This document shows positions 1 through 9,721 of a DNA stretch of 64,000 bases, piece after piece (position 1 is the first letter of the stretch; the number at the start of each line of letters is the position of its first letter). The notes beneath the pieces were generated by a model. The model saw only the letters and a program-made list of their open reading frames with translations, was not told where the DNA came from and did not search any database. Source of the stretch: Halomonas urumqiensis. GTDB lineage: Bacteria > Pseudomonadota > Gammaproteobacteria > Pseudomonadales > Halomonadaceae. The stretch is from positions 558,001 to 622,000 of the forward strand of contig NZ_PYUD01000001.1 of the NCBI RefSeq assembly GCF_003028575.1, written 5' to 3'. The position numbers and the translations under genes are program-made.

Positions 1-920
1 CACGCGAACAGTGACAGCAGGCTGGCGCGGTCCAGGTCATGGCGCGGGGCGAAATCGGCCTCGGCGGAAATGCGCGTGAAGCGCGTGAACGGGCACACCA
101 GCTGGCAGTCATCGCAGCCGAATACCCGGTTGCCCATTGCCTCGCGGAATTCCTCGGGGATGCTGCCGTGCAGTTCGATGGTCAGGTAGGAGATGCAACG
201 CCTGGCATCCACCACCCGATCCTCGACGATGGCATCGGTGGGGCAGGCACTTCGACAGGCGCTGCAACTGCCGCAATGGTCGCCTTCGAAGGGTGGGTCC
301 ACCGGCAGCGGCAGGTCGGTGTAGAGCTCGCCGAGGAAGAACAGCGAGCCGGCTTTGGGGTTGAGCAGCATGGCATTCTTGCCGAACCAGCCAAGCCCCG
401 CCTTGCGGGCCAATGCGCGCTCCATCACCGGTGCGGAATCCACGAAGGCGCGGTAGCCGATGGGGCCCACCTCGGCCTCGATCTGCCGGGCGAGCCTGGC
501 CAGGCGCTTGCGCATCAGCTTGTGGTAGTCGCGCCCGGTGGCGTAGCGCGAGACATAGGCACGCTCCGGTTGACCCAGTACCTTGGTGGTTTCCACTTCG
601 GCAGGCAGGTAATCGAGGCGCACGCTGATCACCCGCAGGGTGCCGGGTTCGAGTTCCGCTGGGCGGGTGCGCTTGGTGCCATGCTTGGCCATGAAGCCCA
701 TCTCGCCATGGTGACCCGCGTCCAGCCAGCGCTGCAGATGCGCCTCGTCTTCCCTCAAGTCGACATCGGTAATGCCGACCTGCTGAAACCCCAGCTCGCG
801 CCCCCAGGTCTTGATTCGCTGCGCAAGCGCAGTGAGATCCGGTGCATTGCCGGGTCGAGTGACATCAGCACCTATCTCGTTGGCATCGGCGCTGTCAGTA
901 AATGGCGAATGAACCGTCAT
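1..920 (-). CDS. queG: Epoxyqueuosine reductase, 3' end beyond window
   Basis: Cobalamin-dependent, two-[4Fe-4S] cytosolic enzyme that reduces epoxyqueuosine to queuosine in tRNA, the last step of queuosine synthesis. I translated the minus strand by eye from an ATG at 918–920. It reads as QueG: an N-terminal region with GFQQVGITD, then RDYHKLMRKRL, then a FGKNAMLL stretch. A ferredoxin-like cluster follows with CGSCSACRSACPTDAI and a second cysteine group CDDCQLVCPF. The reading frame is open to the window edge after about 306 codons, so the C-terminal part (usual length about 350–380) is missing. It is divergent from the NAD(P)HX repair gene, with about 180 bp between them. The first ~20 residues are poorly conserved, so the start could be internal. 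Confidence 0.93.
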   Translation of the reverse strand, partial: MTVHSPFTDSADANEIGADVTRPGNAPDLTALAQRIKTWGRELGFQQVGITDVDLREDEAHLQRWLDAGHHGEMGFMAKHGTKRTRPAELEPGTLRVISVRLDYLPAEVETTKVLGQPERAYVSRYATGRDYHKLMRKRLARLARQIEAEVGPIGYRAFVDSAPVMERALARKAGLGWFGKNAMLLNPKAGSLFFLGELYTDLPLPVDPPFEGDHCGSCSACRSACPTDAIVEDRVVDARRCISYLTIELHGSIPEEFREAMGNRVFGCDDCQLVCPFTRFTRISAEADFAPRHDLDRASLLSLFA

Positions 921-1099
921 GATCGAGAAAAAACCACGTAAATGCCTGGGCCTGTACTTGGCGAGGCGGGAAGTTGCTTACACACTCGGTCTTGCATCGA
1001 AATGATCTGGGTGTGGGCTGAGATAAACTTTCAACGTGTTTCGCCAGTTCATCATTAGTGCCTAACATGGTAAAGCAACCGCGTCCCGGGAGACACCGG

Positions 1100-2638
1100 A
1101 TGGCCAACGAAGCAGCAAGTCCGCAATGCACCGCGCTCCACCCATTGTATGGTGCCGACCAGGTGCGCGAACTCGATCGCCGCACCATTGCCGCGGGCAT
1201 GGCGGGGTTCGCATTGATGCAACGCGCCGCCTCCGCGGCGTTTCGGGCGGTGCGCGATACCTGGCCTGACGTACACTCGCTGGCGGTCTTGTGCGGGGGC
1301 GGTAACAACGGCGGAGATGGCCATGTGCTGGCCGCCCTGGCCGCCGCCGAGGGCCTTGACGTGCAGTGGGTCGTGTTGAAACCCGTGGACGAACTCAGCG
1401 GCGATGCCCGGCGTGCCGCCGAGATGGCGAGCGCTGCGGGAGTGGAGGCCGAGCCCTGGCGGCCGGGCATGGCACTGCGTGGCGAACTGCTGGTCGATGC
1501 GCTGCTGGGCACCGGGCTTACCGGCAAGGTGCGCGGCGCTTTCAGCGAGGCGATTGCCGAGATCAATGCCTCGGGCAAGCCGGTGCTGGGCATCGATATC
1601 CCTTCCGGGCTGCATGCCGATAGCGGCGCCGTGCTGGGCGAGGCGGTGCGTGCTACCACCACGGTGACCTTCATCGCCGACAAGCTCGGGTTGCATACCG
1701 GTGCCGCCACCGAGCATGTCGGCACACTCATTTTCGACCCCTTGGGGGTCGACGCCGGGGCCCATGGCGACCTGCCTCCCCTTGCCTGGCAACTCGACGC
1801 CAGGTGGCTGGCACGGCACTTCCCGCCGCGTTCGCGCAATACCCACAAGGGAGATGTCGGCCATGCCATGATTCTGGGGGGCGCGCCGGGGTTCGGCGGT
1901 GCCGCGCTGCTGGCGGCTGAAGCTTGTGCCAGGCTGGGCGCCGGCAAGATCAGCCTTGCCACCGCGCCCGAGCACGTTACGGCAAGCCTGGTTCGCCGCC
2001 CGGAAGTGATGGCCTATGGCGTGAGAGGGGCAAGCGATCTTGGCGAATTGCTGGGTCGGGCCGAGGTGCTGGTGGTGGGCCCGGGGCTCGGTCAGGGCAG
2101 TTGGGGGCAGGGAGTGCTGCAGGTGGCCCTCCAGGCGGGAAGGCCGCTGGTGGTAGATGCTGATGGCCTCAACCTGCTGGCCAGTCACTATCCCGCTCTC
2201 AAGCGCGACGACTGGATTCTCACGCCGCATCCTGGTGAAGCGGCGCGGTTGCTCGGGATCAGCGTGGCCGAGGTCGAGGCCGATCGCCCGGCGGCGGTGC
2301 AAGCCGTCGCCAAGCGGCGTGGCGGGGTGGTGATCCTCAAGGGGGCTGGCAGCCTGGTATCGGGGCCGTCGGGGGTGGTGGTCTGCCCGTATGGCAACCC
2401 CGGCATGGCCAGCGGCGGCATGGGCGATGTCCTTTCCGGTATGCTGGGTGCGTTGGTGGCCCAGCGCATCCCAATGGAGTTGTCCGCATGGTTGGGCGTG
2501 ATGGTACATGCCAAGGCCGCCGATATGGCTGCGCGTGAGGCCGGCGAGCGTGGCTTGCTGGCCGGCGATCTGGCATCCTATGCGCGAAAATTGGTCAACC
2601 CGACGATGGGCGAGAAAGATGCTGCTGCGACTCGATGA
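1100..2638 (+). CDS. nnr: Bifunctional NAD(P)HX epimerase/dehydratase
   Basis: Repairs hydrated NADH/NADPH: the N-terminal YjeF_N domain (about residues 15–215) epimerises NAD(P)HX. The C-terminal ribokinase-like domain (about 230–500) dehydrates the S form with ADP. GGGNNGGDG at residues 66–74 is the YjeF_N nucleotide loop, and NPGMASGGMGDVLSG at about 433 is the dehydratase signature. The frame is open from a GTG at 1058. I prefer ATG 1100 because GGGAGA lies 6 bases upstream and the domain begins soon after. The length of 512 residues fits the fused bacterial enzyme. The next gene, tsaE, starts inside its last codons (20-bp overlap), so the two are probably translationally coupled. This is the usual gammaproteobacterial order. 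Confidence 0.95.
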   Translation: MANEAASPQCTALHPLYGADQVRELDRRTIAAGMAGFALMQRAASAAFRAVRDTWPDVHSLAVLCGGGNNGGDGHVLAALAAAEGLDVQWVVLKPVDELSGDARRAAEMASAAGVEAEPWRPGMALRGELLVDALLGTGLTGKVRGAFSEAIAEINASGKPVLGIDIPSGLHADSGAVLGEAVRATTTVTFIADKLGLHTGAATEHVGTLIFDPLGVDAGAHGDLPPLAWQLDARWLARHFPPRSRNTHKGDVGHAMILGGAPGFGGAALLAAEACARLGAGKISLATAPEHVTASLVRRPEVMAYGVRGASDLGELLGRAEVLVVGPGLGQGSWGQGVLQVALQAGRPLVVDADGLNLLASHYPALKRDDWILTPHPGEAARLLGISVAEVEADRPAAVQAVAKRRGGVVILKGAGSLVSGPSGVVVCPYGNPGMASGGMGDVLSGMLGALVAQRIPMELSAWLGVMVHAKAADMAAREAGERGLLAGDLASYARKLVNPTMGEKDAAATR

Positions 2639-3140
2639 TGAAGCCCGCCAGGTGCTGCTGGGCGAATGCCTGGGGCAGGCCCTGGACGGTAAAGGGCTCG
2701 TCACGCTGGAGGGTGAACTGGGTGCCGGCAAGACCACCCTCGCGCGCGGTATCCTGCGTGCCTACGGCTACCAGGGCGCGGTGAAGAGCCCCACCTACAC
2801 CCTGGTCGAGCCCTATGAGCTGGCCAATGTGCGCGTCCACCATTTCGACCTCTATCGCCTGGGAGATGCGGAGGAGCTCGAATTCATCGGTGGACGTGAC
2901 CTGTTGGCCGAGGATGCCCTGTGCATCATCGAATGGCCCGAGCGTGGCGAAGGCTGGCTACCGGAGCCTGACCTGAGCATTACCCTGAGCATGCCTGAAC
3001 AGGGTATTCCCGGGCGCCGCGCGCGTCTCGAGGCGGCAAGCGAACACGGCCGTGAGGTGCTGGTGCGCCTCGAGGCCATGCGGGCCGTGGGTGACCTGCT
3101 CGACGAGGCGACGCATTCCGGGCGCGGGGTGATGCCATGA
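2619..3140 (+). CDS. tsaE: tRNA threonylcarbamoyladenosine ATPase TsaE
   Basis: P-loop ATPase that works with TsaB and TsaD to put threonylcarbamoyl on A37 of ANN-decoding tRNAs. Walker A is GELGAGKTT at residues 32–40. The family signature SPTYTLVEPY, an HFDLYRL block and a C-terminal IIEWPERG follow in order. The open frame extends upstream to 2508, but that part is a shadow of nnr. ATG 2619 gives 173 residues, close to the family norm (about 150–165). It overlaps nnr by 20 bp and the following amidase by 4 bp (ATGA), which places the three genes on one transcript. Confidence 0.95.
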   Translation: MLLRLDDEARQVLLGECLGQALDGKGLVTLEGELGAGKTTLARGILRAYGYQGAVKSPTYTLVEPYELANVRVHHFDLYRLGDAEELEFIGGRDLLAEDALCIIEWPERGEGWLPEPDLSITLSMPEQGIPGRRARLEAASEHGREVLVRLEAMRAVGDLLDEATHSGRGVMP

Positions 3141-4594
3141 TGGCTCGCCTGCTTGACCGGTGCCTGATAATGGCTCGGTGTGTACTGGTGACAAGCTGCC
3201 TGCTGGTGACATCGACGTCCCTCCAGGCGGGACAGGTCGACAACATGCGCCTGTGGGCCGCCCCCGACCACGCCCGGCTGGTGTTCGATCTCGCCTCGCC
3301 TACCCAGGCCTCGGTATTCGGCCTCGACAATCCGCGCCGCCTGGTCATCGATCTGGATGACAGCCGCATGGCGGCGGATATCGCAAGCCTCGACCTGTCG
3401 GGAAGCGCCATCAGCGAAGTGCGCACAGGGGTGCGTGATGGCAATGGCCTGCGCGTAGTGCTTGAGCTCAAGCGCGAGGTGGAACCTCGACATTTCACCC
3501 TGGCCCCCAACGACCAGTACGGCCACCGCCTGGTGGTGGACCTCGAGTACCCGGGCGAAAGTGCCGTGGAGAATCCCATCGATCCGATCGAGGCGATGAT
3601 CCGCGAACAAGAGATTGCCGCCGACCGGGCCATGGCCCAGTCCGATGCGACGGATGTGGAGCCGGAACCCGCCGTGTCGCTGCAGCAGGCCCAGCCGCAC
3701 CCCAAGCGTGACATCATCATCGCCATCGACGCCGGTCATGGCGGCGAGGATCCTGGCGCTATCGGCCCCTCGGGCACCCGCGAAAAGGACGTGGTGCTGG
3801 AGATCTCCCGACGGCTGCAGCGTCTGGTCGATGGCACCGACGGGTTTCGCGCGGTGATGATTCGCGACGGCGACTACTACATCGGCCTGCGCCAGCGGAC
3901 CCAGATCGCTCGCGAACAGAAGGCCGATTTCTTCGTCTCGATTCATGCCGACGCCTTCAACAGCCCGCGACCCAACGGCAGCTCGGTCTACGCGCTGTCG
4001 CAGCGCGGCGCCACTTCAGAGACCGCGCAGTGGCTGGCGGCGAGTGAGAACAAGGCCGACCTGATTGGTGGTGTCGATGGCATCTCCCTGGACGACAAGG
4101 ACGAAGTGCTGCGTGGTGTGTTGCTGGACCTGACCATGACCGCCACGCTCAATGACTCATTGACGATCGGTGGGCAAGTGCTCGACCAGTTGGGGCGGAT
4201 CAATCGCCTGCACAAGTCACGGGTCGAACAAGCTGGCTTCATGGTGCTCAAGTCGCCGGACATCCCGTCGCTGCTGATCGAGACCGGCTTCATCTCCAAC
4301 CCTGACGAGGAGCGCCGGCTGCGTAATGGCGCGCACCAGCAAGGGCTGGCCCAGGCGATACACGACGGGCTGCGCGATCATTTCCGGCGGAACCCCCCGC
4401 CCGCCAGCCTGCTGGCCTGGCAGCGCGACAACAACCGCAACACCGATGGCAACGAGTATCGCATCAAGCCGGGCGATACTCTCTCCGAGATCGCCGCCCG
4501 CCATGGTGTCCCGGTAGCGCAGCTCAAGCAGGCCAACGAGATCAATGGCGATGTTATCCGCGTGGGTCAAGTGCTGCGGATACCCCGAACATAA
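3137..4594 (+). CDS. amiB: Periplasmic N-acetylmuramoyl-L-alanine amidase (AMIN–Amidase_3–LysM)
   Basis: Zinc amidase that cleaves septal peptidoglycan during daughter-cell separation. A hydrophobic signal segment spans about residues 10–32. An AMIN domain, which targets the protein to septal murein, covers about 35–135. After an acidic linker comes the catalytic Amidase_3 domain (about 194–405) with the zinc-ligand region IDAGHGGEDPGA and the SIHADAF block. The C-terminus is a single LysM domain (about 442–484, beginning YRIKPGDTLSEIAARHG). AmiB and AmiC share this layout; the position before mutL and the LysM tail favour AmiB. The start overlaps the tsaE stop (ATGA), so its translation is coupled even though it is exported. 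Confidence 0.94.
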   Translation: MMARLLDRCLIMARCVLVTSCLLVTSTSLQAGQVDNMRLWAAPDHARLVFDLASPTQASVFGLDNPRRLVIDLDDSRMAADIASLDLSGSAISEVRTGVRDGNGLRVVLELKREVEPRHFTLAPNDQYGHRLVVDLEYPGESAVENPIDPIEAMIREQEIAADRAMAQSDATDVEPEPAVSLQQAQPHPKRDIIIAIDAGHGGEDPGAIGPSGTREKDVVLEISRRLQRLVDGTDGFRAVMIRDGDYYIGLRQRTQIAREQKADFFVSIHADAFNSPRPNGSSVYALSQRGATSETAQWLAASENKADLIGGVDGISLDDKDEVLRGVLLDLTMTATLNDSLTIGGQVLDQLGRINRLHKSRVEQAGFMVLKSPDIPSLLIETGFISNPDEERRLRNGAHQQGLAQAIHDGLRDHFRRNPPPASLLAWQRDNNRNTDGNEYRIKPGDTLSEIAARHGVPVAQLKQANEINGDVIRVGQVLRIPRT

Positions 4595-4596
4595 GT

Positions 4597-4681
4597 CTGA
4601 AGCTGGAAGCTTGAAGAGCGTCGCTTCGCTCCTGGAAGCTTGCCCCCAAGGTGCCGGCTTCCTTCCAGCTTCCCGCTTCAG
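4597..4681. repeat. Degenerate heptamer repeat with inverted arms between amiB and mutL
   Basis: The left arm reads CTGAAGC, TGGAAGC, TTGAAGA. The right arm is the reverse complement of CTGAAGC, GGGAAGC, TGGAAGG. In between lie GAGCG…CGCTC and a further GGAAGCTTG. The arms can fold into a long imperfect hairpin just before the mutL ribosome site. The heptamer family differs from the CGTGAGT family found elsewhere in this window. A role in mRNA processing between amiB and mutL is possible but not shown. Confidence 0.6.
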
Positions 4682-4690
4682 TGGAGCGAT

Positions 4691-6697
4691 ATGACGGCAC
4701 ATCGAAGAATACGCGTCCTCGATCCAAGGCTTGCCAACCAGATCGCCGCCGGTGAAGTGGTGGAGCGCCCCGCTTCCGTGGTCAAGGAACTGGTCGAGAA
4801 CGCCATCGACGCCGGCAGCCGGCGCATCGAGGTAGAGCTCGAGTCCGGTGGCGCCCGGTTGATCCGGGTGCGCGACGACGGCAGTGGCATCGGCGAGGAG
4901 GATCTTCCGCTGGCCCTGTCGCGCCATGCCACCAGCAAGATCCTCTCCCTTGAGGAGCTCGAAGGGGTGGCAAGCCTCGGGTTTCGCGGCGAGGCGTTGG
5001 CATCGATCAGTTCCGTATCCCGCCTCGAGCTTTCCTCCAACACCTCCGAAGACCCCACCGAGGGTTGGCGAGTGGTGGCCGAGGGGCGTCAGATGGAGCC
5101 GCGGGTGTCACCGGCGCCGCATCCGCGTGGCACTTCGGTGACGGTGCGCGACCTGTTCTTCAATACGCCGGCACGGCGCAAGTTCCTGCGCACCGAGAAG
5201 ACCGAGTTCGGCCATGTGGAAGAGGCCTTCAGGCGCCAGGCGCTATCGCGGTTCGATATCGGCTGGACTCTGCGGCACAACCAGAAGACCCTGCACCAGC
5301 TCAAGGCCGGTGACGACTCGGTAGCACGCGAGCGCCGCATCAGCTCACTGCTCGGCAAGGCGTTTCTCGAGCACGCCTTGCATCTCGACATCGAAGCCTC
5401 CGGCCTGCGCCTGTGGGGCTGGGTGGGCCTGCCCACGCATTCGCGTGCCCAGGCCGACCAGCAGTACTTTTTCGTCAATGGCCGAGTAGTCCGCGACCGG
5501 CTGGTGGCCCACGCCATTCGCCAGGCTTACCGCGACGTACTTTTCCACGGTCGCCATCCGGTGTTCGTGCTCTACCTCGAGGTCGACCCGAGTGTGGTGG
5601 ATGTCAATGTTCACCCGACCAAGCATGAAGTGCGTTTCCGTGATGGCCGCATGGTCCATGACTTCCTGTTTTCGAGCCTGCACAGGGCGTTAGGCGAGAG
5701 CCGGGCTGGCGCCCAGGCTGGGCCGACACAAACGGGACCGACACAAACAGGGCCGACGCAAGACGCTGAAACAGCGTCGCCAGTGCACCCAGACACAGGC
5801 GAAGTGCGAGACGTCGCCCCGGGCGTGGCGGAGAACGCCGGGCGCTGGCAACAGCAACCGATGTCGCTGCCCGGTCGTGAAGAGCGTGGTCGTGTCACGC
5901 CGGATCGCGTGCGTGCCTTCATAGATGGCTATCGCAACCTCCACCCGAATCACGAGGAGCAGCTTCTCACGCCTCAGCCGGCTCCTTCGGAACCGGGCTC
6001 TGGGGGAAATTCCACTGGCGGGGCGGCAGCGGGCATTGCCCTGCAGGAGCGAGCGCTGGCCAGCCAGGCGAGGGCGGCACGGCCGCCACTGGCACAGCAC
6101 GACGATACCCGTGCGCCGCCGCTTGGCTATGCGGTGGCCCAGCTGCATGGGGTCTACATCGTCTCCCAGAGCGAGCGCGGGATGATCCTGGTGGACATGC
6201 ATGCCGCTCACGAGCGAATCGTCTACGAACGCATGAAGACCCAGGTGCATGGTGGTGCGCTGGATGCACAGCCGCTACTGGTGCCGGTGTCACTGGCGGC
6301 AAGCCCCGCCGAGGTGGCCACCGCTGAAAGCGAGCGGGAAGCCTTCGTGCGTTTCGGTGTCGAACTCGACGTGGCGGGCCCCGAGACTCTTCTGGTGCGT
6401 CAGTTGCCGACGCTTCTGGCAGATGCCGATGTCGAACCGTTGATACGCGACATGCTGGCGGACCTGGAGCGCTACGGGCGCTCCGACCGCCTCGAGGCGC
6501 ACATCAATGAGTTGCTCTCGACCATGGCGTGTCACGGCAGCGTGCGTGCCAACCGGCGGCTGACACTGGAGGAGATGAACGCCTTGCTTCGCGACATGGA
6601 ACGCACCGAGCGAAGCGGCCAGTGCAACCATGGACGGCCCACCTGGACAGAGATGAGCATGAAGGAGCTGGACAAGCTGTTCCTGCGTGGCCAATAA
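4691..6697 (+). CDS. mutL: DNA mismatch repair protein MutL, endonuclease type
   Basis: GHKL-ATPase that couples MutS mismatch recognition to strand incision and removal. The N-terminal ATPase begins [22 protein letters not shown], with ENAIDAG, DDGSGI and GFRGEAL motifs. A low-complexity linker (about residues 335–480) precedes the dimerisation domain. The C-terminal domain carries [12 protein letters not shown], matching the metal-binding D-x-H-A-x2-E-x4-E motif of endonuclease MutLs (DMHA variant). It also carries ACHGSVRA and QCNHGRP, which correspond to the other conserved C-terminal motifs. MutLs with this motif come from bacteria that lack MutH. ATG 4691 is preferred because GGAG lies just upstream and the conserved sequence starts immediately. 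Length 668. The linker holds a triple 15-bp repeat. Confidence 0.96.
   Translation: MTAHRRIRVLDPRLANQIAAGEVVERPASVVKELVENAIDAGSRRIEVELESGGARLIRVRDDGSGIGEEDLPLALSRHATSKILSLEELEGVASLGFRGEALASISSVSRLELSSNTSEDPTEGWRVVAEGRQMEPRVSPAPHPRGTSVTVRDLFFNTPARRKFLRTEKTEFGHVEEAFRRQALSRFDIGWTLRHNQKTLHQLKAGDDSVARERRISSLLGKAFLEHALHLDIEASGLRLWGWVGLPTHSRAQADQQYFFVNGRVVRDRLVAHAIRQAYRDVLFHGRHPVFVLYLEVDPSVVDVNVHPTKHEVRFRDGRMVHDFLFSSLHRALGESRAGAQAGPTQTGPTQTGPTQDAETASPVHPDTGEVRDVAPGVAENAGRWQQQPMSLPGREERGRVTPDRVRAFIDGYRNLHPNHEEQLLTPQPAPSEPGSGGNSTGGAAAGIALQERALASQARAARPPLAQHDDTRAPPLGYAVAQLHGVYIVSQSERGMILVDMHAAHERIVYERMKTQVHGGALDAQPLLVPVSLAASPAEVATAESEREAFVRFGVELDVAGPETLLVRQLPTLLADADVEPLIRDMLADLERYGRSDRLEAHINELLSTMACHGSVRANRRLTLEEMNALLRDMERTERSGQCNHGRPTWTEMSMKELDKLFLRGQ
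5720..5764 (+). repeat. 15-bp tandem repeat, three copies, in the mutL linker
   Basis: Three consecutive 15-bp units encode [10 protein letters not shown] and GPTQD, in frame. The units are identical except for a few substitutions. They lie in the disordered linker between the ATPase and dimerisation domains, where length change is likely tolerated. Confidence 0.85.
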
Positions 6698-6883
6698 GCT
6701 CTCATGTACCGGCTACCAGCCTTGCGAGGAGCGTTGGGGGGAGGGTGCAGCGAGGGTCTTTTTCCAGGGAAGGAAAAAGTAGCGCCCAGGGAAGGGTTTA
6801 CAGCGCCCTCGCGGAAGCCTCTCCCCAAGCAAGCTCCTCAAGTGAGAGCAATGAGGTTGACCGAAAGGAGTCGTTGATACGCC

Positions 6884-7825
6884 ATGCCAGCAGACACACG
6901 TCCCCCCGCCATCCTGCTGATGGGCCCCACAGCGGCCGGCAAGACGGATCTTGCCATCGAACTGCACGAGCGCCTCGGCCTGGAGCTGATCAGCGTCGAT
7001 TCTGCCATGGTCTACCGGGGCATGGATATCGGCAGCGCCAAGCCCAGTGCGGCGGAACTTGCTCGTGCGCCTCATCGGTTGATCGATATCCGCGATCCGG
7101 CCGATCCGTATTCGGCGGCCGATTTCCGTGAGGATGCCCTGGCCGAGATGCGACAGATCAGCGCAGGGGGAAAGGTACCGCTGCTGGTCGGTGGCACCAT
7201 GATGTATCTCAAGCAACTCTTGTTCGGTGTCGCCAATCTGCCGTCGGCCGACCCTGTCGTTCGCGCCGAGCTCGAGCAGGAATCCCGCCAACAAGGGCTT
7301 GCCGGGCTTCATGAGCAACTGGCGAGGATAGACCCCGAGGCCGCTGCACGCATCCATCCCACCGACCCGCAGCGGTTGATGCGCGCGCTCGAGGTCTATC
7401 GGATCAGCGGACGAACGCTCAGCGAGTTGTGGGGCGAGCAACGGCCGGAAACCTTTCCCTGGCGTACGCTGTCGATAGGGCTCGCGCCTGGTGACCGTGC
7501 GGTGTTGCACGAGCGTATCGCACGGCGCTTCGAGCTGATGCTGGCCACTGGCCTGGTCGAGGAAGTGGCGGCGCTTAAGGCGCGTGACGACCTGCATGCC
7601 GAGCTACCCTCCATGAAAAGCGTCGGCTATCGTCAGGTCTGGGAGTATCTGGATGGCGAGTTCGACCGCCAGGCACTGGTGCAGCGAGGGATCATCGCCA
7701 CTCGGCAACTGGCCAAGCGGCAACTGACCTGGATGCGCGGCTGGACAGGGCTCGAATGGGTCGACAGCGAGAACCGCGACCCGATGGACAGGGTGCTGAA
7801 ACTGGTGCGCGAATTCGGTAGTTAG
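6884..7825 (+). CDS. miaA: tRNA dimethylallyltransferase
   Basis: Transfers the dimethylallyl group to N6 of A37 in tRNAs that read UNN codons. The P-loop [14 protein letters not shown] starts near residue 12. [18 protein letters not shown] and [10 protein letters not shown] follow, then the [14 protein letters not shown] block. [12 protein letters not shown] and the [13 protein letters not shown] substrate motif close the protein. The length of 313 matches the family. It sits in the usual mutL–miaA–hfq order. The 186-bp gap after mutL contains a small hairpin with a CTTTTTCC…GGAAAAAG stem. An additional promoter for miaA–hfq is known in enterics and is possible here but not identified. Confidence 0.97.
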   Translation: MPADTRPPAILLMGPTAAGKTDLAIELHERLGLELISVDSAMVYRGMDIGSAKPSAAELARAPHRLIDIRDPADPYSAADFREDALAEMRQISAGGKVPLLVGGTMMYLKQLLFGVANLPSADPVVRAELEQESRQQGLAGLHEQLARIDPEAAARIHPTDPQRLMRALEVYRISGRTLSELWGEQRPETFPWRTLSIGLAPGDRAVLHERIARRFELMLATGLVEEVAALKARDDLHAELPSMKSVGYRQVWEYLDGEFDRQALVQRGIIATRQLAKRQLTWMRGWTGLEWVDSENRDPMDRVLKLVREFGS

Positions 7826-7944
7826 CGTAAGATATGGCTTTTCGGAGGCCGGATGGCCAGGCCCCTTCAGTAGGCGGTGCGCCCGATTCATGCAGCGTCG
7901 TCGCAACAACATAAACCCCCAGAGACAATTTCAGGGAGAGCAAC

Positions 7945-8193
7945 ATGTCCAAAGGGCAGTCCCTTCAAGACCCGTACCTGAACATCCTGCGCAAGGAGCG
8001 CATTCCGGTATCGATTTTCCTGGTCAACGGCATCAAGCTGCAGGGACAGATCGAGTCGTTCGATCAGTTCGTCATTCTGCTGCGCAACACCGTCAGTCAG
8101 ATGGTCTACAAGCACGCGATTTCCACCGTGGTGCCGTCGCGCAACGTGCGCCTGCCGCCCCAGGATCCTGCGGCCCCGCAAGAAGGCCAGTGA
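7945..8193 (+). CDS. hfq: RNA chaperone Hfq
   Basis: Hexameric Sm-like ring that pairs small RNAs with mRNAs. The Sm1 region ([20 protein letters not shown]) and Sm2 region ([15 protein letters not shown]) are intact, including the YKHA motif that binds U-rich RNA. At 82 residues it has a much shorter C-terminal tail than the E. coli protein and ends [15 protein letters not shown] precedes the ATG. It lies between miaA and hflX, as in most gammaproteobacteria. Confidence 0.98.
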   Translation: MSKGQSLQDPYLNILRKERIPVSIFLVNGIKLQGQIESFDQFVILLRNTVSQMVYKHAISTVVPSRNVRLPPQDPAAPQEGQ

Positions 8194-8201
8194 GGTACTG
8201 A

Positions 8202-9521
8202 TTGTTTTTTGAACGTCCCGACGCCGGTGAAACGGCGGTACTCGTCCATGTCGATTTCCAGGACGAACAGGAGCGCGAAGACCCGGGCGAACTGCTCGAG
8301 CTCGTGCGCTCCGCCGGTGCCGAGCCGGCAACCCTGCTGACCGCCAGTCGCAATCGGCCGGACCCGCGCACGTTCGTGGGTTCCGGCAAGATGGAGGAGG
8401 TGCGCGAGGCTCTTGCCGCCCATGGCGCTGAGCTGGTGATCTTCAATCACGCCTTGAGCCCCTCGCAGGAACGCAATATCGAGCGCGCCTTGAAGTGCCG
8501 CGTGCTTGATCGTACCGGTTTGATCCTCGATATCTTCGCGCAGCGTGCACGAACGCATGAGGGCAAGCTGCAGGTCGAGCTTGCCCAGCTCGAGTACATG
8601 TCCACCCGTCTGGTACGTGGCTGGACCCACCTCGAGCGCCAGAAGGGCGGGATAGGCCTGCGCGGCCCGGGTGAAACTCAGCTCGAGACCGACCGCCGCC
8701 TGCTGCGTGCACGTATCAAGGCGATCCACAAACGCCTCGACAAGGTTCGCAGCCAGCGCAGCCAGAACCGCCGCGCGCGTGCCCGGGCGGAAATCCCCAG
8801 TGTCTCGCTGGTCGGCTACACCAACGCCGGCAAGTCAACGCTGTTCAACGCCCTCACGTCATCCGAGGTCTATGCGGCCGACCAGCTCTTCGCTACTCTC
8901 GACCCTACGCTCCGGCGTCTGGAGGTCGAGGATGTGGGGCCGGTGGTGCTCGCCGATACCGTCGGGTTCATCCGCCATCTGCCACACAAGCTGGTGGAAG
9001 CGTTTCGCGCGACGCTTCAGGAGGCCTCCGAGGCGTCGCTTCTGGTGCACGTGATCGATGCGGCCGACCCGGACCGCGACCTCAACGTCGCCCAGGTCGA
9101 GGCGGTGCTGGACGAGATCGGGGCATTGGATGTGCCGTCACTCAAGGTCATGAACAAGATCGACCTGCTGGATAGCGCACCACGTATCGAGCGTGATGGC
9201 GAAGGACGGCCCGAGGTCGTCTGGCTATCTGCCCAGGAGGGCCGCGGTCTCGACCTTCTGGCCCAGGCGCTCGGCGAGAGGCTGGCCGATGATGTCATCG
9301 AATTCCCGCTCAGCTTGCCCCCGGAGCACGGACGGTTGCGCGCCGCCTTGCATGAACTCGGTGCGGTGCGCGAGGAAGTCTTCGATGAACATGGTGAGAC
9401 GCGGTTGCAGGTGCGTCTGCCGCGCCGGGATTTCCTGCAGCTGATGGCCAGGCTCGATGAACGCGCCGACGACTATCTTCCCGAGGAACTGCAAGAGCGT
9501 CCTGTATGGGAAGGCGAGTGA
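8202..9521 (+). CDS. hflX: Ribosome-rescue GTPase HflX, TTG start
   Basis: GTPase that splits stalled 70S ribosomes, especially after heat or antibiotic stress. The N-terminal HflX domain (residues about 1–190) contains FVGSGKMEEV and the glycine-rich GIGLRGPGETQLETDRR. The G domain has LVGYTNAGKSTLFN (G1), DTVGFI (G3) and NKID (G4). The TTG start is chosen because GAGGT lies 5 bases upstream at 8192–8196. The residues after it (FFERPDAGE) match the conserved beginning, and no ATG or GTG is available there. It starts 8 bp after hfq, so the two are co-transcribed. Length 439. Confidence 0.95.
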   Translation: MFFERPDAGETAVLVHVDFQDEQEREDPGELLELVRSAGAEPATLLTASRNRPDPRTFVGSGKMEEVREALAAHGAELVIFNHALSPSQERNIERALKCRVLDRTGLILDIFAQRARTHEGKLQVELAQLEYMSTRLVRGWTHLERQKGGIGLRGPGETQLETDRRLLRARIKAIHKRLDKVRSQRSQNRRARARAEIPSVSLVGYTNAGKSTLFNALTSSEVYAADQLFATLDPTLRRLEVEDVGPVVLADTVGFIRHLPHKLVEAFRATLQEASEASLLVHVIDAADPDRDLNVAQVEAVLDEIGALDVPSLKVMNKIDLLDSAPRIERDGEGRPEVVWLSAQEGRGLDLLAQALGERLADDVIEFPLSLPPEHGRLRAALHELGAVREEVFDEHGETRLQVRLPRRDFLQLMARLDERADDYLPEELQERPVWEGE

Positions 9522-9721
9522 CTGATACAGCGAGTGCTTGATAAGGCGAAGCGCTACCCAATGAATGCCGTCCGCTTTCCACCGGCCAGGAAGCAGGCGC
9601 AAGGATAACGACAAGGTCGACAGGCGCCACCGACAAGTAATCTGGGGCGCTGCAGGATCGCAACCGAAGCCTACCGATGCTCCGTGCATGGGTGGGCAGC
9701 AACGCATAGTGGAGAAGACCA

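Noticed and set aside
39-941. 300-residue plus-strand open frame at the left edge
   Set aside because: The opposite strand encodes QueG with clear iron–sulfur motifs; the plus-strand frame is its shadow.
1055-2737. 560-residue minus-strand open frame
   Set aside because: It is antisense to nnr/tsaE, has no recognisable motif and shows the skewed composition expected of a shadow in GC-rich coding DNA.
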